Source: an uncultured Porphyromonadaceae bacterium
GTDB taxonomy: Bacteria > Bacteroidota > Bacteroidia > Bacteroidales > Muribaculaceae
DNA: 64,000 bases
Assembly (NCBI GenBank): GCA_947178215.1
Contig: CAMWXJ010000015.1
Span: 1-64,000, forward strand
Direction: 5' to 3'
This document shows, piece after piece, positions 9,200-15,869 of the stretch. The translations under genes were made by a program, and so were the position numbers. Numbering within the stretch: position 1 is the first letter of the stretch; each line of letters starts with the position of its first letter. Under the pieces are notes generated by a model, which did no database searches, was not told the DNA's origin, and worked only from the letters and a program-made list of their open reading frames with translations.

Positions 9200-9805
9200 T
9201 CAGAACACGTAGACGAGGTTGATGGCGGCCTTTGTGGGGCCTACATAGTTGTGGTGTCCCGACTCTTCCTTGCGGCCGCAGGTGGCGCAGGGGTATTTGT
9301 CGTAGGTGGCGTAGACCCATCCGAGACCTATCTCGGCTTCAAGATTCCAATGGCGGTTGAGCATCCATGTGTGGCCGTAGGCGATGCCGAGGCCTCCATA
9401 CCATCCCTGAAAGCGGTGGTCGCGGAGTTCGCGGTAGTCAGTGCCGAGAAACTTGAAGGGGAGGTCGAGGTTGCCGAAGTTGTACTGACCTCCGAGGAGG
9501 TGGGCGGCGACGAAATTGCCGCCGAGGGCCTCGCAGAACCAGTAGCGCGCTTCGGGCTGTATCATCCAGTGTTTCCAGCGCTTGTCGTTGCCTATGGTCC
9601 AGCCGTTGAAGTTGGCCGAGAGGTCGACTGACCATTTGGGCGCTACCTGCATCTCAGCTCCGGCGTTGATGGTGGCAGTAGCGTCGTAGAACAGATTGGT
9701 TTTGAGGGCCACGTCGTGCTGGGCGCAAATTCCCGGCGTGGCGATGATTGCCGCGAGACATATGGCTGCGACGGCAAACAGTCTTTGGAGCGACTTTGTC
9801 AACAT
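9200..9805 (-). CDS. DUF3575 outer-membrane beta-barrel-like protein
   Basis: A protein of 201 residues and the first structural gene of the fimbrial operon. Residues 1-28 are a signal peptide (cut near ICAQ). The mature start, ALKTNLFYDATATINAGAE, and APKWSVDLSANFNGW are characteristic of DUF3575, a family of small predicted barrels with alternating polar and hydrophobic strands, ending in aromatic VYVF like other outer-membrane barrels. Four cysteines include a CATCG pair near residue 178. The ATG at 9805 is preceded by a leader of about 330 bases with a G9 run; the stop of an alternative upstream reading frame overlaps this ATG. Confidence 0.8.
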   Translation of the reverse strand: MLTKSLQRLFAVAAICLAAIIATPGICAQHDVALKTNLFYDATATINAGAEMQVAPKWSVDLSANFNGWTIGNDKRWKHWMIQPEARYWFCEALGGNFVAAHLLGGQYNFGNLDLPFKFLGTDYRELRDHRFQGWYGGLGIAYGHTWMLNRHWNLEAEIGLGWVYATYDKYPCATCGRKEESGHHNYVGPTKAAINLVYVF

Positions 9806-9925
9806 GATAGTGGTAGGGTGTGACGAAGAGTCACCACAGCCCGCGAGGGGTGGCGACGGATATGACGAATCAACCCGCAGGGCTTGCCGGCGAGGTGATA
9901 AGTGGTTGAAAATAAATATGGTGGC

Positions 9926-10012
9926 TTAGAAATGGGGGGGGGTAAAACTCAACCGGAGGCGACTATGAGCCGTCTCTGCACAATGTGTAAGATGTGATGA
10001 CACCCTGAACAT
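9926..10012 (-). CDS. Possible leader peptide containing a C9 run
   Basis: A candidate 28-codon ORF begins with ATG at 10012 (MFRVSSHLTHC...) and ends at TAA 9928-9926, two codons after the C9 run. Reading through 10 C instead gives 46 codons. Reading through 8 or 11 C leaves the frame open to a TGA at 9801-9799 that overlaps the DUF3575 ATG. No ribosome-binding site or homology supports translation; it is reported only for the frame arithmetic. Confidence 0.25.
   Translation of the reverse strand: MFRVSSHLTHCAETAHSRLRLSFTPPHF
9934..9942 (+). repeat. Mononucleotide G9 run in the fimbrial leader
   Basis: Nine consecutive G on the plus strand (C9 in the fimbrial transcript), 129-137 bases before the DUF3575 start. 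It is the longest G or C run I noticed in the window. Runs of this length commonly vary by slipped-strand mispairing in surface-structure loci of other bacteria. Confidence 0.85.
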
Positions 10013-10105
10013 TATATTATTGATTCTACCCTGAGGTGATATGTTGGTTTCCTGATTATTAATCCCTTAACTGACGACGAACTGTCAAGTGCAGTGATGT
10101 AGGAC

Positions 10106-10130
10106 TCGGGATGTGTGTGCAACATCCCGA
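10106..10130 (-). promoter_or_regulatory. Hairpin at the 5' end of the fimbrial leader
   Basis: TCGGGATGT pairs perfectly with ACATCCCGA around a 7-base loop. It lies within about 10-30 bases downstream of the predicted start site, so it should sit near the 5' end of the fimbrial mRNA, where it could stabilise the transcript or be a protein target. Function unknown. Confidence 0.55.
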
Positions 10131-10142
10131 CTATATTTGCTG

Positions 10143-10150
10143 CAAAGTTA
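10143..10150 (-). promoter_or_regulatory. Promoter -7 element, fimbrial operon
   Basis: TAACTTTG on the minus strand is an exact match to the Bacteroidetes -7 consensus TAnnTTTG. No TTG lies at the ideal 19-22 base distance upstream; a TTG at 10165-10163 is too close. Transcription should start near 10139. Confidence 0.6.
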
Positions 10151-10273
10151 TAGATAATATTTCAAGGTGCGAAATTTTTGACCTATAAAAGTGTTATGAA
10201 TCTTATATTTTTGATAATTCCATAAGTAAAGACAGGGAAGGTGGGAGCGGCAGTGTGTGTCGGTGTCGGCGGC

Positions 10274-11203
10274 TCAGCCAATCATTGATAGCGCCGCGCG
10301 GTATTTGGCCGGGGTCATGGCCTTGTGGAGCGCTTTCCACGCCTTGCGCCCTATCTCGGCTTCGGAGTACTCCCAGAAGGGCTTTATCTTTGACAGTATC
10401 TGGCTGTCGCCACAGAGTGTGCGGCAGTAGTGAGCGTAGAGCCTGTCGTGGAGCCGTAGCATAGCGTCGAGGCGTCGGGCACGGTCCCACTCGCCGCCTC
10501 CGGCATACTCGGCGAAGAGCGATGGACGGCCTACGAGACCGCGTCCCGCCATGACTCCCGCCAATCCGGGGTAGCTTTCGGTGACTGTGTCGATATCGGC
10601 AGGCACGAGCAGGTCGCCGTTGAAAATCACCGGGTGGCGGCACTCGCTGAGAAATGCGGCAAACTCCTCGCGGTGGAGCTCGCCACGGTACTGCTGCTTT
10701 GCCGTGCGCGGGTGCATTGTGACGGCGGTCAGCGGCATGCCGTTGATTGTGTCGACTACGGCGCGCCACTCGTCGGGCCGCGTCATGCCGGGCCTCATTT
10801 TCAGCGAGAAGTCGACGGAGGTATATTCGGCCATTACCGATGCGATGTCGGGGAGCAACGCGAGGGATGCGGCTCCTCGGCCTCGTGCCGTTTGGAGTGG
10901 AAAGGGGCATCCGCAGTTGAGGTTTATCCTGCCGGCGCCGGCGGCTACGAGGCTGTCGACGAGCCGCCGGAACTCTTCGGCGGTGCCGAAGATAATCTGG
11001 GGGATGAGGTCGACGCCTTCGTTGAGCGGCGACGTGAAGTCGCGCATGTCGTGGCGGCGCGGATCGTTCTTTTCGAGTCTGACGAACGGAGTGTAGTAGG
11101 TCACGGCGGCGGCTCGCTGGCAGTCCCCGTAAATCTCGCTGTGTAGCCGGCGCCACGCTGCGTCGGTGTGGCCTTGCAGCGGAGCCGCATGAAGAGTGGT
11201 CAT
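10274..11203 (-). CDS. tRNA-dihydrouridine synthase family protein
   Basis: Likely 309 residues. I chose the ATG at 11203 (MTTLHAAPLQGHTD) over an in-frame TTG at 11233 because APLQGHTD aligns with the APM-G-TD start of the Dus fold, where FMN binds. The active-site cysteine lies in NLNCGCPF. MRPGM, TMHPRTAKQQY and VIFNGD are the usual FMN and tRNA contact strands, and MAGRGLVGRPSLF is the C-terminal TIM-barrel phosphate loop. The enzyme should reduce uridines in tRNA with NADPH. Which position it modifies cannot be told. It follows dnaJ by 78 bases on the same strand, with no consensus promoter between them. Confidence 0.85.
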   Translation of the reverse strand: MTTLHAAPLQGHTDAAWRRLHSEIYGDCQRAAAVTYYTPFVRLEKNDPRRHDMRDFTSPLNEGVDLIPQIIFGTAEEFRRLVDSLVAAGAGRINLNCGCPFPLQTARGRGAASLALLPDIASVMAEYTSVDFSLKMRPGMTRPDEWRAVVDTINGMPLTAVTMHPRTAKQQYRGELHREEFAAFLSECRHPVIFNGDLLVPADIDTVTESYPGLAGVMAGRGLVGRPSLFAEYAGGGEWDRARRLDAMLRLHDRLYAHYCRTLCGDSQILSKIKPFWEYSEAEIGRKAWKALHKAMTPAKYRAALSMIG

Positions 11204-11281
11204 TCTGTGTGCCGGAGAAAAAATAATCGGCAACTTGGTTAAGCTGCCGGTTATTGAAGTTATGTGTTAGAATAGTGTGTG

Positions 11282-12478
11282 TCAGTCGAAGATGTGTCGG
11301 AGCTTGGAGAAGATGCGCTTCTTGACGCTCTCGCTCGGCTGCATGTTGGGCTTGCCCCGGAAGTTCTCGAACGCCTGACGCTCCTCGTCGGTGAGCTCTT
11401 CGGGTATATAGACCATTACGTTGACAAGCTCGTCGCCCGTCTCGCGGCTCTCGTAGGCCGGTAGGCCCTTGCCGCGCAGACGCAGCACCTTGCCGGGCTG
11501 AGTGCCGGGGGCGATTTTCAGTCGGGCTCGGCCCGTCACGGTGGGCACTTCGACCGAACCGCCGAGGGCTGCCGTGGGGAGGTCGAGCATGAGGTTGTAG
11601 ATGAGGTCGTTGCCGTCGCGTATCAGTTCGGGGTCCTTTATCTCCTCAATCACTACGAGCAGGTCGCCGTTCACACCGCCGTGTACGGCCGCGTTGCCCT
11701 TGCCTTTGAGTGTGAGCACCATGCCGTCGGTGACACCTGCCGGTATGTGGAACGACACCTCCTGAGGCTTGCGCTCCACGCCCTCGCCGTTGCAGTAGCT
11801 GCACTTCTCCTGGATAATCTTGCCTTCGCCCTCGCAGGTGGGGCACACCGTCTGGCTTTGCTGTATGCCGAAGAGTGTCTGCTGCTGACGCAGTATGGTG
11901 CCCGAGCCGTGGCAGGTGGGACAGGTGGTGAACGATGTGCCGTCCTTGGCGCCCGTGCCGTTGCAGTGCGAGCACTTGACGAAAGTAGGAATCTTGAGGT
12001 TCTTGCTTACGCCCGACGCTATGTCGGCGAGCGACATCTTTATCGTGATACGCAAGTCGGTGCCGCGGCGCTGCTGGCGTCGCGGCCGTCCGCCGCCACC
12101 GAACCCGGCACCTCCGAAGCCGCCCATGTTGCCGCCTCCGAAAATGTCGCCGAACTGGCTGAAAATATCCTCCATGGTGAAGCCGCCGGCATGGAATCCG
12201 CCGAATCCGCCGTCGCCTCCGCCGGGGAAGCCCTGCGGACCCATCGACGGGCCAAACTGGTCGTACTTCTGACGCTTGCCGGCATCGGAGAGCACATCAT
12301 AGGCGTTTGCCGCCTCGATAAACTTCTCCTCGGCCTCCTTCTTTTCGGCGTCGGATTTGTTGGCAAACTTGTCGGGGTGATATTTCAGGGCGAGTTTGCG
12401 GTAAGCCTTCTTTATTTCGTCGGCGGTGGCATTCTTGTCGACGCCGAGCACTTCGTAATAGTCTCTCTGCTGTGCCAT
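11282..12478 (-). CDS. dnaJ: Chaperone protein DnaJ
   Basis: A full-length type I DnaJ of 398 residues. The J domain occupies residues 5-70 with HPD at 34-36. A Gly/Phe-rich region follows ([14 protein letters not shown]), then four zinc motifs in order: [24 protein letters not shown] and CSYCNGEG. The C-terminal substrate-binding domains contain GDLLVVIEE. It stimulates DnaK ATP hydrolysis and delivers unfolded clients. It lies 32 bases downstream of grpE on the same strand, so the two co-chaperones should be co-transcribed; dnaK is not in the window. Confidence 0.97.
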   Translation of the reverse strand: MAQQRDYYEVLGVDKNATADEIKKAYRKLALKYHPDKFANKSDAEKKEAEEKFIEAANAYDVLSDAGKRQKYDQFGPSMGPQGFPGGGDGGFGGFHAGGFTMEDIFSQFGDIFGGGNMGGFGGAGFGGGGRPRRQQRRGTDLRITIKMSLADIASGVSKNLKIPTFVKCSHCNGTGAKDGTSFTTCPTCHGSGTILRQQQTLFGIQQSQTVCPTCEGEGKIIQEKCSYCNGEGVERKPQEVSFHIPAGVTDGMVLTLKGKGNAAVHGGVNGDLLVVIEEIKDPELIRDGNDLIYNLMLDLPTAALGGSVEVPTVTGRARLKIAPGTQPGKVLRLRGKGLPAYESRETGDELVNVMVYIPEELTDEERQAFENFRGKPNMQPSESVKKRIFSKLRHIFD

Positions 12479-12510
12479 GTGTCAGTGTGTGGGTGAGGAG
12501 TGAAAGGGGG

Positions 12511-13137
12511 TTACTGTCCTACTGCCACTTTGGCGTGGCGGAGAACCTTGTCGTTTATCATATATCCCTTGGTGAGGGTGTCGACAATCTTGCCCTTCTG
12601 CTCCTCGTCGGCTACCGGTACGTTGGCAAGGGCCTCGTGGAGCTCGGGGTCAAAGGGTTGGCCGTCGGTCTCCATGGCGGTGACGCCGTTCTGGGCGAGA
12701 TATTTGACAAGCTTGTTATAGATGAGTTCCATGCCCGAGCGGATAGCCTCGGCATCGGTAGCCTTGGAGGCAGCTTCGAGGCCGCGCTCGAAGTCGTCGA
12801 CTATCGGGAGCAGTCCGAGCAGCACCTTCTCCGAAGCATTGCGGATAATGTCGCTCTTCTCGCGAAGAGTGCGCTTGCGGAAGTTGTCAAACTCGGCCAT
12901 GAGGAAGAGATACTCTTTCTTCTCCTTGGCCACCTGCTCGTTGGCCTCTGCGAGCTGCTTGTTAAGAGCCTCGATGTCGGTCATCTCTCCGGAGGCTTCC
13001 TCAGCGGTCTCGGTCTCGTCGGCAGCCTCGGGCACGTTGTCGAATGTCGTGGCGTCCTCGCCGAGATTGTGGATATGCGGTTTTGCGCCCTCTTTGCGGG
13101 CGTCGGTGTTATCTTGTGGATTATGTTCTTTGCTCAT
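12511..13137 (-). CDS. grpE: Nucleotide exchange factor GrpE
   Basis: Likely 208 residues from ATG 13137 (MSKEHNPQ); an extension to a TTG at 13182 has no family support. An acidic disordered N-terminus leads into a long coiled coil (MTDIEALNKQLAEANEQVAK, EYLFLMAEFDNFRKR), the GrpE dimer stalk. The C-terminal beta domain (GVTAMETDGQPFDPELHEAL, then GYMINDKVLRHAKVAVG) carries the DnaK-contacting signature. It releases ADP from DnaK. It is first of a grpE-dnaJ-dus set. I could not see a consensus promoter in the 106 bases between it and ispE. Confidence 0.95.
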   Translation of the reverse strand: MSKEHNPQDNTDARKEGAKPHIHNLGEDATTFDNVPEAADETETAEEASGEMTDIEALNKQLAEANEQVAKEKKEYLFLMAEFDNFRKRTLREKSDIIRNASEKVLLGLLPIVDDFERGLEAASKATDAEAIRSGMELIYNKLVKYLAQNGVTAMETDGQPFDPELHEALANVPVADEEQKGKIVDTLTKGYMINDKVLRHAKVAVGQ

Positions 13138-13243
13138 GATGATAGGAGTTGTTATAGTTGGTGACTGCAAAAAGTTTGCCAAACCGAGGCAAACGGCTCC
13201 GATGTCATAACATTTTTTTCAACGGTATCGTTCAGAACCAATA

Positions 13244-14104
13244 TCAGAGCAGTGGACTGACCATTGTGTCACATCCGGCAAAGGCCTCCCTCACCGTGTC
13301 TGCCAAATTGTCACCTCCATCCCTGAACAGGCCAAACACGGCCGAGCCGCTGCCTGTCATCGCGGCGTAGGCGGCGCCGAGCGCTGTCATCGTCGCCTTG
13401 GCAGCGGCTATCGAGGGGCGGCGCGACATCACGCTTGCCTCGAAGTCGTTGACGAGGCCGGCCGCTTCCCACTCTTCGGGGGGTAGTAGTGCCACAATCT
13501 CGGCCGGTGTCATGCCGGCGAGCGGCGCCGGAGTAACGCCGGCGTAGGCCTCGCGCGTCGACACTCCCTCGCCCGGCTTGGCAATGACAATGGTCAGGCT
13601 TAGCGCGCGGAGTGCCTCTTCAGCCTCGCGTGCCGGGGTGATAGTGGTGCCGGTGCCGGTGGCGCTTACCACATTATTATATATAAAAAACGGGCAGTCG
13701 GCGCCTATCTCCGAGGCGACCGAGGCGAGCTCGTCGTCGCTCAGGCCGAGGGCGCACACCTTGTCTGCCACGCGGAGCATGAATGAGGCGTCGGCCGAGC
13801 CGCCCCCCATGCCCGCGCCGTCAGGAATAATCTTGCGTAGATATATGTCGAGGGGTGGCAATGGGGCGCCGGTGCGCCGTTCGAGGGCGCGCACGGCTTT
13901 CATCACGAGGTTGGCTTCCGGCTCGACGGCCACGCCGCGTCCCGTCACGGTGAGCGAGTGCGCTCCGCCGGCCGCCGGCACGGCTTCAAGCACGTCGCAC
14001 CATTTTACCGGCACCATGAGGCTCTCGATGTCGTGGTAGCCGTCGGGTCTGCGGCGTGTGATTCGCAGCCCGAGATTTATCTTGGCGTTGGGAAATACAA
14101 TCAT
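13244..14104 (-). CDS. ispE: 4-diphosphocytidyl-2-C-methyl-D-erythritol kinase IspE
   Basis: A protein of 286 residues. FPNAKINLGLRITRRRPDGYH at the N-terminus (catalytic-site Lys and substrate-binding loop) and the glycine loop PDGAGMGGGSADAS are the GHMP-kinase signatures of IspE. The late motif AAMTGSGSAVFGLF completes the ATP site. It phosphorylates the 2-hydroxyl of CDP-methylerythritol in the non-mevalonate isoprenoid pathway. A TATTTTTG promoter element ends eight bases before the ATG, so the mRNA should have almost no leader. Confidence 0.95.
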   Translation of the reverse strand: MIVFPNAKINLGLRITRRRPDGYHDIESLMVPVKWCDVLEAVPAAGGAHSLTVTGRGVAVEPEANLVMKAVRALERRTGAPLPPLDIYLRKIIPDGAGMGGGSADASFMLRVADKVCALGLSDDELASVASEIGADCPFFIYNNVVSATGTGTTITPAREAEEALRALSLTIVIAKPGEGVSTREAYAGVTPAPLAGMTPAEIVALLPPEEWEAAGLVNDFEASVMSRRPSIAAAKATMTALGAAYAAMTGSGSAVFGLFRDGGDNLADTVREAFAGCDTMVSPLL

Positions 14105-14111
14105 AGTGTTG

Positions 14112-14119
14112 CAAAAATA
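14112..14119 (-). promoter_or_regulatory. Promoter -7 element, ispE
   Basis: TATTTTTG on the minus strand matches TAnnTTTG. The start site would fall about four bases before the ispE ATG, a nearly leaderless transcript. No clear -33 TTG is seen at the right distance. Confidence 0.5.
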
Positions 14120-14206
14120 GTGAATTATTGCTATTCCCGGTCATTTTTCGCGACGCTAAACGCGGCTCGCCCGTCATCGTGGCCCTGTCGGCCATGAAAA
14201 GCGTAG

Positions 14207-14241
14207 CCCATGCGGCACTCCGGCGCGGAGAGCCACATGGG
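14207..14241 (-). terminator. Hairpin after the DUF1349 gene
   Basis: CCCATG, GGC and CTCC pair with GGAG, GCC and CATGGG around a GGCGC loop, with two single mismatches. It lies 52 bases past the end of the DUF1349 gene and before ispE. Confidence 0.5.
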
Positions 14242-14293
14242 TCACAGTGCATGGGTTACAGTGTCGTGGTGAGCAGATTGATTCTTACTGCAC

Positions 14294-14943
14294 TTATTCC
14301 TGATTGGCGCGGAGCCATTCGGTGCGCACGGCGTCGGGGAGGTGCTTCACCTTGAAGTCGGAGAACACGGCCTTGAAGCCCTCGCCGTCGGGGCTCGCGG
14401 CAAACATGCCTATCTTGACCGGCCTGTTGGCTTCAATCCAGGCGTTTCGCATCATGATATACTCCTTGTCGTCGAAGGAGTAAAAGATTTCTATCGCGTC
14501 TTTGCGGCGCATCGCCTTAATCCACAACGCGTTGACGGGACGGTCGAGGGCTATGACGCTCCAATCGGAAGTGGTGTGTGTCACCACGGTGCTCACGTTG
14601 TACTTGCCGTCGACATATTCGATGCCGGTCTTGATATAGTTTTCGTGGTCGAGGCGTATCATCATGCCGGCCTGGTCAAACCTCACCTTGTAGTCGCCGG
14701 AGACTTTCAGTTTGGCCTCGAACTCGCCGCCGTACTCGGCATAGAAAATGGCGCGTCGTCAACGGTAAATCCGTAGTGGGATATGCGCCAGTAGTCGGTG
14801 TTGGGCGTGACTTGCATTGCGAGAGTGCCGTCGGTGACGCTCCACTGCGCGGGCTCGTTAAACCAGTTCATCTTTTCGAGCGACTGGGCCATGGAGGGGA
14901 GCGACGTCAGAAGTAAGAGCGATGTGATGATTGATTTGTGCAT
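14294..14943 (-). pseudogene. DUF1349 (concanavalin-like) protein, frameshifted
   Basis: Two minus-strand reading frames together make one exported DUF1349 protein of about 215 residues. The first (from ATG 14943, MHKSIITSLLLLTSLPSMAQS, a clear signal peptide) carries NWFNEPAQWSV and DYWRISHYGF, then runs out of frame after DDAPF. The second frame resumes at once as FYAEYGGEFEAKLKVSG and continues to DQAGMMIRLDHENYIKTG and SDWSVIALD, the family core. Fusion needs one extra base in the A-run at 14745-14748 (plus strand). DUF1349 proteins have a concanavalin-like beta-sandwich and often accompany sugar-active enzymes. It could be a recent mutation or a sequencing error. Confidence 0.8.
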
Positions 14944-14969
14944 TTTGCGTGGGGTTAATATTGGCTTTC

Positions 14970-14982
14970 GGTTAGATTAACC
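14970..14982. promoter_or_regulatory. GGTTA-GAT-TAACC palindrome
   Basis: A perfect 5+5 inverted repeat with a 3-base centre, lying 12 bases upstream of the -7 element of the LuxR-type gene, where an upstream activator or repressor could act. Possible operator; the binding protein is unknown, and autoregulation by the adjacent LuxR-type protein is one option. Confidence 0.4.
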
Positions 14983-14994
14983 ATGGATTATTAT

Positions 14995-15002
14995 TACTTT
15001 TG
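14995..15002 (+). promoter_or_regulatory. Promoter -7 element, LuxR-type gene
   Basis: TACTTTTG matches TAnnTTTG. It abuts the oppositely oriented -7 element of the DUF1349 gene without a gap, so the two promoters should compete for polymerase. No TTG at ideal spacing. Confidence 0.55.
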
Positions 15003-15033
15003 CAAAGTTACGGCCTTGATATAGCCGTAGCAA
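15003..15033 (-). promoter_or_regulatory. Promoter of the DUF1349 gene
   Basis: On the minus strand TTG (15033-15031), exactly 20 bases, then TAACTTTG (15010-15003): a full match to the Bacteroidetes consensus. The leader to ATG 14943 would be about 55 bases. Confidence 0.7.
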
Positions 15034-15058
15034 TGCTTAAAAATAACCATTTTTGAAG

Positions 15059-15781
15059 ATGAAGACCCGAAGCCGGCTCCATGCGCTGCTCACTCACTCC
15101 GTAGCGGCGGCTGGCGATAGCGATGACGATGGAGTGATGAACTACGCCCGATATTGCGCGTCGATAGAAAACTCGGTAGTGGTGGTGAGCGACATGGCCC
15201 GTGAGAAGAGCCGTATCTTCTGCGGCGCCTTTGCCGCCACGCTCGGAATCGAAAACTACGAGAGCGAGGACTCGATTTGGGAGCGGCTGATTCTCGAGCT
15301 GCTACCCGAAGCGGAGCAGGAGGAGAAGTATAGGGCGGAGCTGCGGTTTTATCATTATCTCCGTCATCTGCCGAGGCATCGCCGGCCATGTTACCGCCTC
15401 GTCACACAGCTGCGGATGGCCGGCGTCGACGTTATCCACCAGATGTATTATATCTACGACGGCGCGGGCGATACAATCAAATATGCGGTGTGCGTGTATG
15501 AACCGCTTGTGAGGCCGCTCCCCGCCAGGAGCATCGTTGTGGACTCGACCTCGGGGCTCTACGAGGTGCTCGAAAGCAGCTCTGACACCAACATCCTCAC
15601 CAAGCGTGAGATTCAGGTGCTCGGGCTGATTGACAGTGGCAGTTCGAGCAAGGAAATAGCCGATATGCTTTCGATAAGCATCAACACCGTGAGCCGTCAC
15701 CGGCAGGATATACTCGCCAAGCTCCGGGCGCGCAACTCCACCGAGGCGTGCCGCGCCGCTAAATCGCTCGGCATCCTTTAA
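15059..15781 (+). CDS. LuxR-type HTH transcriptional regulator
   Basis: About 240 residues, taking ATG 15059 rather than the in-frame TTG at 15053. The C-terminal 60 residues are a LuxR/FixJ-type helix-turn-helix: LTKREIQVLGLIDSGSSSKE, then IADMLSISINTVSRHRQDIL. There is no receiver domain. The N-terminal 170 residues look like a PAS-like sensory region (IHQMYYIYDGAGDTIKYAVCVYEPL), a layout common in Bacteroidales. Signal and targets are unknown. It is transcribed divergently from the broken DUF1349 gene through abutting promoters, and a palindrome lies just upstream. Confidence 0.8.
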   Translation: MKTRSRLHALLTHSVAAAGDSDDDGVMNYARYCASIENSVVVVSDMAREKSRIFCGAFAATLGIENYESEDSIWERLILELLPEAEQEEKYRAELRFYHYLRHLPRHRRPCYRLVTQLRMAGVDVIHQMYYIYDGAGDTIKYAVCVYEPLVRPLPARSIVVDSTSGLYEVLESSSDTNILTKREIQVLGLIDSGSSSKEIADMLSISINTVSRHRQDILAKLRARNSTEACRAAKSLGIL

Positions 15782-15853
15782 TGCTGCGTCGCCATTTCAC
15801 AATTCTTATGGTGGGGCAGGGGTGATTGGGGTTCGCAGTTCGGGGAAAATGCG

Positions 15854-15861
15854 TAACTTTG
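15854..15861 (+). promoter_or_regulatory. Promoter -7 element, dnaB
   Basis: TAACTTTG ends eight bases before the ATG at 15870, so the predicted start site is only about four bases upstream of the codon. This supports that ATG over the GTG at 15822, which would lie upstream of the promoter. Confidence 0.6.
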
Positions 15862-15869
15862 CAGCCACT

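Larger units (their letters stand above)
9806..10273 (-). other. Fimbrial operon leader and upstream spacer
   Basis: This gene-free stretch of 468 bases lies between dus and DUF3575, both on the minus strand. From right to left it contains an AT-rich block, a TAACTTTG promoter element, a hairpin, a possible 28-codon upstream ORF and a G9 run. I saw no inverted-repeat pair flanking the promoter, so an invertible switch is not supported. Confidence 0.8.

Noticed and set aside
9806-10273. Invertible promoter for the fimbrial operon
   Set aside because: I looked for inverted repeats flanking the TAACTTTG element and found only the local hairpin at 10106-10130; no recombinase gene is near.
15822-15869. 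Earlier GTG start for DnaB
   Set aside because: It lies upstream of a TAACTTTG promoter element; ATG 15870 gives the expected N-terminus.
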